Below, piece by piece: positions 7,962 to 16,096 of a stretch of 30,681 nt of DNA. Source of the stretch: CAZSVI01 sp964610205 (lineage in GTDB: Bacteria > Bacillota > Clostridia > DSM-8532); assembly GCA_964610205.1 (NCBI GenBank), contig CAZSVI010000032.1, forward strand, positions 1 through 30,681, read 5' to 3'. Both the position numbers and the translations under genes were made by a program. The notes beneath the pieces were generated by a model. That model had not been told where the DNA came from. It made no database searches and saw only the letters and a list, made by a program, of their open reading frames with translations. How positions within the stretch are numbered: position 1 is the first letter of the stretch; every line of letters starts with the position of its first letter.

Positions 7962-8060
7962 AAAAACCAGCCAAAAACTATAAAAAGTATACCAGAAGAT
8001 ATTTTATAGTTAAAGACTTATTATTGAATTTGATGTTTTTAATGATTATATCTGGTTTTT
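7962..8060 (+). promoter_or_regulatory. Structured leader of the antiporter gene
   Basis: Two nested perfect inverted repeats are seen. Outer arms AAAAACCAG (7962-7970) and CTGGTTTTT (8052-8060) enclose AACTATAAAA (7976-7985) and TTTTATAGTT (8002-8011). The outer 3' arm ends in five T residues, 18 bases before the start codon. It could be an attenuator or a cation-responsive leader. It does not match a riboswitch class I can name. Confidence 0.45.
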
Positions 8061-8078
8061 GAAAAGAGGGAACCTTAA

Positions 8079-9311
8079 TTGACCGAAAATGATTTTTATA
8101 AATTTTTACTGGATCTGGCAATTATTCTGTTATGTACGAAAATATTCGGGGTATTCTCGAAAAAGGTTAGAATGCCACAGGTTGTGGGAGCTCTTGTTGC
8201 CGGTATCCTCCTTGGCCCTGCCATGTTTGGCATTATTCATCAGACCGAGTTTATTAAAAAACTTTCTGAACTGGGTGTTATTGTTCTTATGTTCAGTGCC
8301 GGCATGGAAATAAAAATAAATGATTTGAAAAATAGTGGTAAGCCAGGATTGGTAATTGCGGCCTTTGGGGTTGTATTCCCGCTTTCTGTAGGTTTTTTGG
8401 CAGCATGTGCTTTCAATGGCGGCTTTTCAAACATTGATTCAAAAACATTTTTAGAGAATATGTTTATTGGTGTCATATTGACAGCCACCTCTGTCAGTAT
8501 TACTGTCGAAACACTTAAGGAAATGGGAAAACTTAATACAAAGACCGGCACAGCCATATTAAGTGCTGCTCTGATTGATGATATTCTCGGAATAATCATG
8601 CTGACTGTTATTACCAGTTCAACCAACGCTTCTGTCAGTCTGCCCATTGTTATTCTTAAAATTATTGCTTTCTTTGTTGTATCCTTTGCCGTAGGATATC
8701 CTTTTTATTATTACTTCAACAAATATACAGGAAATACCAAACAACGCCGGCGATATGTACTGATAGGATTTGCATTATGCCTGATCCTGTCATATTCCGC
8801 CGAAGAATTTTTTGGTATTGCAGATATCACCGGTGCTTTTATAGCAGGTCTTATTCTTTCCAGTACCAAACAGGTTCATTTTATCAACCGGCGATTCGAA
8901 ATCCTGTCTTACATCCTGATTACACCAATATTCTTTGCAAACATTGGAATCAGTATCCATTCTGTAACTATTAACAGCTCCATGCTTCTTTTTTCCATTG
9001 TGTTGCTTCTGGCCGCCGTTGTGACAAAAGTAATCGGTTGTGGTTTGGGTTCCCTTTTATGCGGATTCAGCAAAAAAGAATCTGTACAGGTAGGCTTTGG
9101 AATGGCCGCCAGGGGAGAAGTTGCTCTTATTATTACGAATAAGGGAATCAATATGGGAATTCTACCCGAGAGGTATCTTGGCCCGATTATTCTCATTGTT
9201 ATAGCAACTGCTATCCTGACACCCATACTTTTAAAACTTGTTCACGGATCAAAAAAGGAAGTTGAATGTCCGGATTCCGGTTACTACCGCAACTCCGTAA
9301 AACATGCGTAA
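8079..9311 (+). CDS. CPA2-family cation/proton antiporter
   Basis: An integral membrane protein of 410 aa with about 12 hydrophobic segments and the Na+/H+ exchanger (KefB/NapA-like) fold. Seen: MPQVVGALVAGILLGP (residues 32-47), the unwound-helix motif TATSVSIT (135-142) and the paired aspartates of ALIDDILG (Asp167-Asp168). The paired Asp is the ion-binding site of electrogenic CPA2 members. The usual KefB C-terminal TrkA-N regulatory domain is absent; the protein ends in a short polar tail. The start is TTG at 8079 with GAGGG about seven bases upstream. It stands alone, convergent with the mgtC-like gene. Whether it transports Na+ or K+ cannot be decided. Confidence 0.9.
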   Translation: MTENDFYKFLLDLAIILLCTKIFGVFSKKVRMPQVVGALVAGILLGPAMFGIIHQTEFIKKLSELGVIVLMFSAGMEIKINDLKNSGKPGLVIAAFGVVFPLSVGFLAACAFNGGFSNIDSKTFLENMFIGVILTATSVSITVETLKEMGKLNTKTGTAILSAALIDDILGIIMLTVITSSTNASVSLPIVILKIIAFFVVSFAVGYPFYYYFNKYTGNTKQRRRYVLIGFALCLILSYSAEEFFGIADITGAFIAGLILSSTKQVHFINRRFEILSYILITPIFFANIGISIHSVTINSSMLLFSIVLLLAAVVTKVIGCGLGSLLCGFSKKESVQVGFGMAARGEVALIITNKGINMGILPERYLGPIILIVIATAILTPILLKLVHGSKKEVECPDSGYYRNSVKHA

Positions 9312-9379
9312 TTGAATTCATATAATAAGGATGGGACTTCCTTCAGCATCTTTCCCTATGTTTTTTAAATATTAATTCA

Positions 9380-10084
9380 TTAATGTTCATCATTATTAGG
9401 GATAAATACATCTGAAGAATCAGTTTCTCCGAACATGTCATGATTATCAGCGTATAACTGCTTCAGGTTCATTAAAAAATCCTCTATATTTTGCTCTTTG
9501 GGAAGCCTGAATGCAAACTGAACAATGCTGCCTTTTTCACTATCCTCTTTTAATTCAACTTGAATGGTTTCTCTCTGGATCTTTTCCGTGGATACGGAAT
9601 CTCTTTGGGAATTTTTAATATTTTTACCCTTCTTTTCTTTACGTCTGGATTTTATAAACAGCGTCTTTTCAAGCTTTCTTAAGAAGACCAAAGTACAATA
9701 AATTATAACCCCGGTCAGAATCGCGGCTTCGTAAAACCCGATTCCCGCTGCCAGCCCGATACACGCAACCCCCCATAGGCTTGCCGCTGTAGTAAGACCT
9801 TTTATCATATCACCCTGTTTTATTATTGTACCCGCACCCAGAAAACCGATTCCACTGATAACCTGTGCGCCCAGTCTGGCCGGGTCAAGATTTGTCATAT
9901 CCTTGTAAGTGTTAAATATATATACGGATGTTATCATGGCCAACGCAGAACCCAATGAAACCAAAATATGCGTTCTGAACCCTGCCGCACGTTTCTTATT
10001 TTCCCTCTCAATTCCTACCAGTCCTCCTAAAATGGCTGCAACACATAATCTCAACAAAATCACCCAAATACTCGTTTCAATCAC
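9380..10084 (-). CDS. MgtC/SapB-family membrane protein
   Basis: A 234-aa protein with four to five N-terminal membrane segments. It carries the MgtC signature RLCVAAILGGLVGIERENKKRAAGFRTHILVSLGSALAM (about residues 12-50), followed by DPARLGAQVISGIGFLGAGTIIK. A cytosolic C-terminal part (from about residue 145) is basic and then acidic. Known: MgtC proteins help bacteria cope with low magnesium and can inhibit F-ATPase. The role here is unproven. The frame gives GTG at 10084, but the only Shine-Dalgarno-like run (AAAGGG) is almost adjacent to it, so the start is uncertain. It is convergent with the antiporter. Confidence 0.9.
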   Translation of the reverse strand: MIETSIWVILLRLCVAAILGGLVGIERENKKRAAGFRTHILVSLGSALAMITSVYIFNTYKDMTNLDPARLGAQVISGIGFLGAGTIIKQGDMIKGLTTAASLWGVACIGLAAGIGFYEAAILTGVIIYCTLVFLRKLEKTLFIKSRRKEKKGKNIKNSQRDSVSTEKIQRETIQVELKEDSEKGSIVQFAFRLPKEQNIEDFLMNLKQLYADNHDMFGETDSSDVFIPNNDEH

Positions 10085-10143
10085 CCCTTTTAAAATAAGT
10101 AATAATATATATACATTATTCTATACTGTCATATGATTCAATT

Positions 10144-11031
10144 TCAATAAAAATCATCGGTTGTTCCGCCCAATTTACGTATGGTTCCTATAATCTCATA
10201 AAGCAAACTCTGATTAATGTTATGCCTGTCTCTGTTCAGAAATCCACGGAGTACCGTCACTGCCCTGCTGTCATTATAAACACCGAAGCAGATCACTACC
10301 GGCAGCTTGTCATCATTAGAACGGAAAGCATCCCTAAGCCTTTGGTAGATCCTTTCATCCTTTTTATCGCTTCCTGCTAACGCAAGAACATACAAAAGCA
10401 TTTTTTCCGCATTTCCGGACTTGCTGTTTTCAAGCTTTTTCAAAATGGGTTCAATCGCAAGTGTTCCCGATTTTATTAAAGCTTCCTCAACCTGTTCCAG
10501 ATCAGACTCACTGTCACAGACCTCATCGGCCAGAGAAATCAAATATTCTACACATTCAATATGGCCAATGGAACCTAATGCTGATACGGCTGCTGAGAAT
10601 TGACAACCTGATTTTCCCGACATATTTTGGTTCTCTTTTGCAATCATATATAAACGCGGGACTGTTAAGTTCCTGAAATCCTTCAACCTCTTTATAAGTA
10701 CAGGTGGAACTATCTCATCAGTGTTATCGGCCATATAGACAAAAATATCTAATAAGGTATCAGGTGCTGTTATACCCATAATCACATCGCCCGGTGTTTT
10801 TCCCTTCATTTTATCCAGAGGTGTATCTGTCCATTTTTGTATAATATCCTCCCTGTCTCTGACATACTGCTCAATTGATGCAATTAGGACTTTTTCCTGT
10901 TTCTTTATGGATTTTTTTCCAGGTCCATCAGAATTATTATCCTGATACTTTAAAAAATAATTTTTAATACTATCTTGATAGCTTTTCGCCAAAGCTTCTT
11001 TAACCTTTTGCATGTCTACCACCATTTTCAT
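10144..11031 (-). CDS. HEAT-repeat-like protein of unknown function
   Basis: A 295-aa soluble alpha-helical protein. The N-terminal 90 residues are charged. From about residue 95 come repeated helical pairs of HEAT/ARM style, including DTLLDIFVYMADNTDEIVPPVLIKRL, FSAAVSALGSIGHIECVEYLISLA and RAVTVLRGFLNRDR. Such proteins usually act as interaction scaffolds, and no enzyme motif is visible. The frame is open upstream to 11121. I prefer ATG at 11031 because GGAAG lies about 10 bases ahead and the upstream extension runs into intergenic sequence. Its upstream region holds repeat copies at 11139 and 11198-11393. Confidence 0.65.
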   Translation of the reverse strand: MKMVVDMQKVKEALAKSYQDSIKNYFLKYQDNNSDGPGKKSIKKQEKVLIASIEQYVRDREDIIQKWTDTPLDKMKGKTPGDVIMGITAPDTLLDIFVYMADNTDEIVPPVLIKRLKDFRNLTVPRLYMIAKENQNMSGKSGCQFSAAVSALGSIGHIECVEYLISLADEVCDSESDLEQVEEALIKSGTLAIEPILKKLENSKSGNAEKMLLYVLALAGSDKKDERIYQRLRDAFRSNDDKLPVVICFGVYNDSRAVTVLRGFLNRDRHNINQSLLYEIIGTIRKLGGTTDDFY

Positions 11032-11138
11032 ATGAATGAATACTTCCAATAAGAACAACCGCACTATATTTAAATGGATTATACCAGAAATAGCTGTATT
11101 CAACAAGGACATAACCAACATAAATGTATTCAGTCAGA

Positions 11139-11163
11139 ACTTGCGTGAAATGCGTGACAAAAA
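11139..11163 (+). repeat. 25-base dispersed repeat, copy 4
   Basis: ACTTGCGTGAAATGCGTGAC followed by AAAAA, matching the copies at 6690 and 16056 with a few changes. It lies about 110 bases upstream of the HEAT-like gene, in the opposite orientation to it, and 35 bases before the modular hairpin composite. Confidence 0.55.
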
Positions 11164-11197
11164 ACGCCACGAGTGTTTGATAAGCACCTTTATTTTT

Positions 11198-11393
11198 ATA
11201 ACAACGGAAGCAAGTACAACACACCGTTATTGCAACAGAAGCAATTACTTGTAATTGCATCACACCGCAACAACGTTCTTGGAACTTTGCTCCAAGGTTG
11301 TTATATCGTGTTGGGGGATATACACACCACCTGATAGAGGAAATCGGTACCCTCCACTTATAGAGGTGGGGCGGGGGTACATTTTGGTTCCTC
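11198..11393. repeat. Composite hairpin repeat, copy B
   Basis: Unit 1 (11198-11230) is ATAACAACGGAAG...CACACCGTTAT. Unit 2 (11226-11308) has the constant blocks TTATTGCAACAGAAG and CATCACACCGCAACAA. Its hairpins are GCAATTA-cttg-TAATTGC and CTTGGA...TCCAAG, which differ from those at 480-615. The last part (11308-11393) copies the GC-rich hairpin at 3680-3766: GAGGAA (11337-11342) pairs with TTCCTC (11388-11393), GTACCC with GGGTAC, and CCACTT-atag-AGGTGG forms the core. It fills most of the gap between the HEAT-like gene and the small gene at 11586. Confidence 0.75.
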
Positions 11394-11457
11394 ATTATAT
11401 ATTTATTGAGTTTAGCTTTATTAAAGGCAACTTATACCAAAAGGAGGTATAATATTC

Positions 11458-11508
11458 GTATTTCCATGTATCGAATACTTTTGTAATGTATCGTATACAT
11501 GGAAATAC
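11458..11508. repeat. Perfect 14-bp inverted repeat with internal direct repeat
   Basis: GTATTTCCATGTAT (11458-11471) is the exact reverse complement of 11495-11508. Within it, ATGTATCG(A/T)ATAC occurs twice in direct orientation (11466 and 11486). It lies downstream of the small membrane gene at 11586-11732 (minus strand). There is no T-run, so an operator or recombination site is as likely as a terminator. Confidence 0.6.
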
Positions 11509-11585
11509 ATAAGACTCAGAAGTAACCATGCCTGTTTTGTATTATTGGTTCAAGCGGTATAATCAGGCACTCTGAAAATGCCCCA

Positions 11586-11732
11586 TCAGCACGGAGGGGG
11601 ATTGCACTTGCCTGCATATGCAACCTTTGGGCCGAATATACCAGGACAGAAAATGATGACAATAACAACAATTATAATAATCCAATCCCAGCTACCTAAA
11701 CCAAGTATACCTCTGTCGTAACAATCACTCAT
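11586..11732 (-). CDS. Small single-pass membrane protein, 48 aa
   Basis: A short complete gene. ATG at 11732 is preceded by GGTGAT seven bases upstream. The product begins MSDCYDRGILGLGSWDW, has one very hydrophobic segment of Ile/Val (about residues 18-30), and ends in a polar tail GKCNPPPC with two cysteines. Layout and length recall the small glycine-rich, single-helix peptides made by spore formers (YjcZ-like). That comparison is only by style, and I cannot assign a family. It lies upstream of the repeat composite and in the same direction as glgA, which ends before it begins on the + coordinate scale. Cysteine-flanked ends are unusual for such a peptide. Confidence 0.65.
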   Translation of the reverse strand: MSDCYDRGILGLGSWDWIIIIVVIVIIFCPGIFGPKVAYAGKCNPPPC

Positions 11733-11784
11733 ACTTATATCACCTCACACAGGTTTAACTAGTATTATCCTATGCCGCGACAGG

Positions 11785-13248
11785 CTAATTGGTTACCGTA
11801 ACACCACAGATTTGTTCATAAAGCTCTTTATATTCAGTGGCTGAGCGATCCCAACTGAAATCCTGGCTCATACATTGTTTGACTATCATCTCCCACTTTT
11901 TCCGCTTTTTATAAATCGCTATGGCTCTTAACACCGCATCTTTCATTTCATGGGCGTTATAATTGCCGAAAGAAAATCCCGTTCCGGCTCCTGTATCCTC
12001 ATTATATGGAATTACAGTATCCCGTAATCCCCCGGTCTCCCTTACAATAGGCACCGTTCCATACCGCATGCTGAAAATCTGGCTGAGGCCGCAGGGTTCA
12101 AAAAGTGACGGCATCAGAAACATATCACATCCGGCGTAAATCCTCTGAGCCAGCACTTCGTCATACCGGATATTCGCCGACATCTTTCCGGGAAATGCAG
12201 ACTGAGCCCACAGAAACATATCCTCATATTTTTTATCTCCTGTACCCAGTACAATCATCTGCAAATCCAAATCCATCAATTCTCCAATCATTCTGTCCAC
12301 CAAATCCAGACCCTTCTGATCAACCAATCTGGAAATAAGGCCTATCAATGGAGTCCGTGCACTTACCTTAAGCCCTGTTTCTTTCTGCAGCATCACTTTG
12401 TTCTTTTGCTTTCCCTCTATGTTTTCCACATCAAAACCCGCATAAAGCCTTTTATCATCAGCCGGATTATTCTCATTATAATCAATACCATTCGTAATAC
12501 CTGCTAAATCCGCAGATCTTTTCCTTATAATACCTGATAGATTTTCACCGAAATAGTCGCTTTGTATCTCTTCCGCGTATACTTTGCTCACAGTAGTGAT
12601 TTTTGCCGAATAGGCAAGCCCCGCCTTTAAAAAGTTAATATGATCATAGAACTCAATTCCTTCATGATGGAAATATTCCCAACTTAAACCTAAAATTTCA
12701 TCCATCATATCCTTTGGGAATACTCCCTGATACTTCATGTTGTGAATGGTCATTACGGTATGTATATTCTTATAAAAATCATTCTTCCTGAACCATCTGT
12801 AATGATCATCCAGAAGAACACTTACGAGACCTGTCTGCCAGTCGTTGCAATGGATGATGTATGGTCTGAAGTCTATTACCGGAAGAACCTCCAGAATGGC
12901 CTTGCAAAAAAACGTAAACCTTTCTCCGTCATCAGCCTGCCCATAAAACCATTCACGGCTGAAAAAATGCTCATTATCCAGAAAATAATATAAAACCCCT
13001 TCATGCTCCAGTTTGAAAATACCGCAGTATTCATGCCTCCAGGCCAAATCTACAAAAGTGTAACCCAAAAATGCCATTTTATTAATGTATTCCTGAGGTA
13101 TTTGCCGGTACTTAGGCATAACAACACGGATATCAAGCCCCAGTTTTTTAAGCGCTTTCGGAAGCGAGCCTGCCACATCCGCCAATCCTCCCGTTTTCGC
13201 AAAAGGAATCGCTTCTGATGCAGCAAACCAAATTTTTAGCTGTTCCAC
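11785..13248 (-). CDS. glgA: Glycogen synthase (ADP-glucose type, GT5)
   Basis: Transfers glucose from ADP-glucose to alpha-1,4-glucan in the cytosol. The 487-aa length is normal. Seen: the N-terminal sugar-nucleotide motif KTGGLADVAGSLPKAL (KTGG at residues 18-21), HCNDWQTGLVSVLL, the start of the second Rossmann domain (LIGLISRLVDQKGLDLV) and the retaining GT-B signature SLFEPCGLSQIFSMRYGTVPIVRETGGLRDTV. I chose GTG at 13248 because GAGGAG (13255-13260) is six bases upstream and the preceding 18 residues of the frame are not family-like. No other glg gene is in the window. A CBM25/53-like protein at 24774 may be linked in function. Confidence 0.96.
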   Translation of the reverse strand: MEQLKIWFAASEAIPFAKTGGLADVAGSLPKALKKLGLDIRVVMPKYRQIPQEYINKMAFLGYTFVDLAWRHEYCGIFKLEHEGVLYYFLDNEHFFSREWFYGQADDGERFTFFCKAILEVLPVIDFRPYIIHCNDWQTGLVSVLLDDHYRWFRKNDFYKNIHTVMTIHNMKYQGVFPKDMMDEILGLSWEYFHHEGIEFYDHINFLKAGLAYSAKITTVSKVYAEEIQSDYFGENLSGIIRKRSADLAGITNGIDYNENNPADDKRLYAGFDVENIEGKQKNKVMLQKETGLKVSARTPLIGLISRLVDQKGLDLVDRMIGELMDLDLQMIVLGTGDKKYEDMFLWAQSAFPGKMSANIRYDEVLAQRIYAGCDMFLMPSLFEPCGLSQIFSMRYGTVPIVRETGGLRDTVIPYNEDTGAGTGFSFGNYNAHEMKDAVLRAIAIYKKRKKWEMIVKQCMSQDFSWDRSATEYKELYEQICGVTVTN

Positions 13249-13435
13249 TTCATTCTCCTCCGTAATACATGCTTTGCACTTATCAAAGCTGCTAAAAATC
13301 ATTATACCACCATTTTAAGTCTATTAACCGCAAATCCGGGAATAAGTCCGGAAAAAATTCCATCTGAATCAACCCCAGCGAAAAGTATGTTTTTTCATCA
13401 GACGGAAACATTCAACAGATAATCATTGTCTTGTA

Positions 13436-15586
13436 TTATGCCCATCCGATTAAGCGTGCAAGCTGCGCAAGAACAAAGCAAAGGATTATTCCCGATACGG
13501 TGGGTACAAGGAAGGATATAAGCGTCCACCGGCTGCTTTGCGTTTCTTTTCGTATTGTCCACAGAGTAGTACCACAGGGGAAATGCATCAATGAAAACAA
13601 CATGACACAAACTGCCGTAATATGTGTCCATCCATTTGATTTCAAAAGATTCCCCAGTTGTTCCAGGCTCTCGTATTCAAGCATGTTACCCGCTGACATA
13701 TAACTCATAAGAATGATCGGCAATACGATTTCATTTGCCGGAAGTCCAAGAATAAAGGCCATAAGTATATATCCATCCATCCCGATCAGACGGGCAAAAG
13801 GATCCAGAAAATCAGCGCAGTATGCCAAAAGGCTTATTCCCGTTATTTCAACATTGGCCATTATCCATATAACCAGTCCTGCGGGAATAGCTATGGTTAT
13901 GGCCCTGCCAAGAACAAACAGCGTCCTGTCAAAAATGGAACGTACAAATATTTTCCCTGCCTGGGGCCTCCTGTACGGTGGCAGTTCAAGGGTAAAGGAC
14001 GATGGAATTCCCTTTAATATTGTTTTTGACAGTATCTTCGAAACGGCCAGAGTCATCATAACGCCCAGCAAAATTATACCGGTTACCATCATCGTTGGAA
14101 CCACCGACTTTGAAAACCCGGCAGCAATCCCTCCGAAAAAAATGGTTGATATTGCAATCAAAGTTGGAAATCGTCCGTTACAGGGCACAAAATTATTGGT
14201 AACAGTTGCAATCAGACGTTCTCTTGGAGAATCAATAATCCGGCATCCGATTACACCAGCCGCGTTACATCCAAATCCCATGCACATGGTTAAGGCTTGT
14301 TTTCCATGGGCACAAGCCTTTTTGAAGAAATTGTCCAGGTTAAAAGCCACTCTTGGCAAATAACCTAAATCCTCAAGTAGTGTGAAAAGCGGAAAGAAAA
14401 TTGCCATTGGAGGAAGCATGACCGAAATCACCCATGCCAGGGTGCGGTATATGCCCAATACAACCATGTTATGCAGCCAAACCGGCATATTAATTAGAAT
14501 GAAAAACCTGGACAACTGTTCCTCTATCTTAAAAAGCCCTGATGCTATAAGGCTTGACGGGTAATTCGCCCCTGTAATAGTTAACCAGAATATAAATCCC
14601 AGCAATAAGATCATAATAGGAATACCGAAAACCTTGGATGTGAGAACACGGTCAATCTTTCTGTCGGTTTCATTATATCGTTCATTTTCACAGGTAACTG
14701 CCTTCCTGGATATTCCCTCGGCCCTGAAGACTATGCTGGATACTATCATATCACGATACATATCCGTCCCAATCCCCTGCTCTGATAGTAAAGCCTTTTC
14801 CTGTTCAAGGATTTCCTTCAGTTTTAAATCTTGCAGAAGATCATATCCAAGATAAGCTTTTAAATCATCCAGAATTGAATCGTCCCCCTCCAGAAGCCTC
14901 AGGCTTACCCATCTGCTGTCAACTTTTTCCCCTAATCCTTCCAAAACATATCCTTCTATTTTTTCAACAGCCTTTTCAATAGCTTCATGGTAGGTAACCC
15001 TGAAGGGTTTAGTTTCAATATTCCGGATCGCGACATCATATATTGCATCCAATAATTCTTCAAGACCCTCTTTGTTCCTTGCGTTAGTACCAATCACAGG
15101 CACACCCAGGCACTCGGCCAGGACTTTCGTATCAATATGTATTCTCTTCTTTTTTGCTTCATCCATCAGATTCACACATATAACGACATGCGGAGTCATC
15201 TCTAAAATTTGAAGTACCAGATTCAGATTCCTTTCCAGACAGGTGGCATCGGTAACAATAACCGTTGCGCGAGGGTTTCCGAAACATATAAAGTTCCTGG
15301 CAACCTCTTCCTCAGTTGAATTTGACATCATTGAATAGGTTCCCGGCACATCCACAAGCATGAACATCCTATCCTTATGTGAATAGACTCCCCTGGCATT
15401 TGAGACCGTTTTCCCGGGCCAGTTCCCCGTATGCTGATTTAAACCTGTAAGACAGTTAAAGACAGTACTTTTTCCCACATTCGGGTTTCCCGCAAGAGTA
15501 ACGACAAACTCCTTTTCCGGATGAACCTTTAACTTTCCAATATCCTGCATAAGACTCATCCCTGTAGAGCGACCGGTTAAACCCAT
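13436..15586 (-). CDS. feoB: Ferrous iron transporter FeoB
   Basis: Main inner-membrane component of the Feo Fe(II) uptake system. The 716-aa product has an N-terminal G domain with P-loop GNPNVGKS (residues 33-40), G3 DVPGTYS (79-85) and G4 NLMD near residue 138. A helical GDI-like linker follows, then about 10 membrane segments with the Gate regions (LLEDLGYLPRVAF, GFGCNAAGVIGCRIIDSPRERL, and LPANEIVLPIILM in the second). ATG at 15586 follows GGGAGGGTG. feoA begins just upstream (21 bases apart), and a DtxR-type regulator is divergent from the pair. This is the expected iron-regulated arrangement. Confidence 0.97.
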   Translation of the reverse strand: MGLTGRSTGMSLMQDIGKLKVHPEKEFVVTLAGNPNVGKSTVFNCLTGLNQHTGNWPGKTVSNARGVYSHKDRMFMLVDVPGTYSMMSNSTEEEVARNFICFGNPRATVIVTDATCLERNLNLVLQILEMTPHVVICVNLMDEAKKKRIHIDTKVLAECLGVPVIGTNARNKEGLEELLDAIYDVAIRNIETKPFRVTYHEAIEKAVEKIEGYVLEGLGEKVDSRWVSLRLLEGDDSILDDLKAYLGYDLLQDLKLKEILEQEKALLSEQGIGTDMYRDMIVSSIVFRAEGISRKAVTCENERYNETDRKIDRVLTSKVFGIPIMILLLGFIFWLTITGANYPSSLIASGLFKIEEQLSRFFILINMPVWLHNMVVLGIYRTLAWVISVMLPPMAIFFPLFTLLEDLGYLPRVAFNLDNFFKKACAHGKQALTMCMGFGCNAAGVIGCRIIDSPRERLIATVTNNFVPCNGRFPTLIAISTIFFGGIAAGFSKSVVPTMMVTGIILLGVMMTLAVSKILSKTILKGIPSSFTLELPPYRRPQAGKIFVRSIFDRTLFVLGRAITIAIPAGLVIWIMANVEITGISLLAYCADFLDPFARLIGMDGYILMAFILGLPANEIVLPIILMSYMSAGNMLEYESLEQLGNLLKSNGWTHITAVCVMLFSLMHFPCGTTLWTIRKETQSSRWTLISFLVPTVSGIILCFVLAQLARLIGWA

Positions 15587-15607
15587 ATATAGACACCCTC
15601 CCTTGTT

Positions 15608-15847
15608 TTAAACTTCAACCAGTATATCCGATGCCTCTTCCTTTCTTAACGCAATAACCGCTCCCCGGATCTGGTATGCTGTAGGATCTCCCGACGGGCT
15701 TTTCTGCAGCGCCTCCACAGGTGTATCGATTATAATTCCCAAATCCAGCATCCTCCTGCGGGTATTCCCCTTCATATCCAGCTTCTTCACCCGTGCGGAT
15801 AAGCCAACAGGCAGTTGATACAGTGGAATCAAGCTTTGAATGTACAT
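15608..15847 (-). CDS. feoA: Ferrous iron transport protein FeoA
   Basis: A 79-aa cytosolic SH3-like protein that works with FeoB. Seen: the family pattern PLYQLPVGLSARVKKLDMKGNTRRRMLDLGIIIDTPVEAL followed by a short beta-strand end (YQIRGAVIALRKEEASDILVEV). I start it at ATG 15847, where AAAGGAGGTGA is placed ideally. The frame could begin 11 codons earlier at 15880, but that would place the ribosome-binding site inside the gene. It is the first gene of the feoAB unit and is followed by feoB after 21 bases. Confidence 0.95.
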   Translation of the reverse strand: MYIQSLIPLYQLPVGLSARVKKLDMKGNTRRRMLDLGIIIDTPVEALQKSPSGDPTAYQIRGAVIALRKEEASDILVEV

Positions 15848-15988
15848 ATCAGTCACCTCCTTTAAATTATCAAATGTCATTTTTCACAAGTAGTTATAAC
15901 GCATAAAGAGTTTATTTGCTATATCTGTTTTTTGTTTATGTATTCTTTATTGGGGGCGTCAAAATCTTTTGCCTATGACCAATTTATG

Positions 15989-16019
15989 AACCATAAATCC
16001 TAATGGTTACGCATATAAT
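15989..16019 (+). promoter_or_regulatory. Candidate operator and -10 between feoA and the DtxR-type gene
   Basis: A 6-bp inverted repeat AACCAT-8-ATGGTT (15989-15994, 16003-16008) sits just before a perfect TATAAT (16014-16019) facing the regulator gene. No good -35 is visible. A metal-responsive regulator binding here could control itself, and possibly feoAB. This is an inference from position. Confidence 0.35.
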
Positions 16020-16055
16020 GCTATTGAACCTGTACTTTTTTTTAATTCAATAAGT

Positions 16056-16080
16056 ACTTGGGTGAATTGCGTACCAAAAC
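16056..16080 (+). repeat. 25-base dispersed repeat, copy 5
   Basis: ACTTGGGTGAATTGCGTACC followed by AAAAC. It ends directly before the AAAAGGAG ribosome-binding site of the DtxR-type gene, so the repeat lies in that gene's mRNA leader. Confidence 0.6.
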
Positions 16081-16096
16081 AAAAGGAGCCTGAATT

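Noticed and set aside
11466..11512. Two mini-ORFs (6 and 8 codons) in the palindrome downstream of AAGGAGGT at 11441
   Set aside because: The ribosome-binding site is about 18 bases from the first ATG, too far, and the ATGs arise from the palindrome itself.
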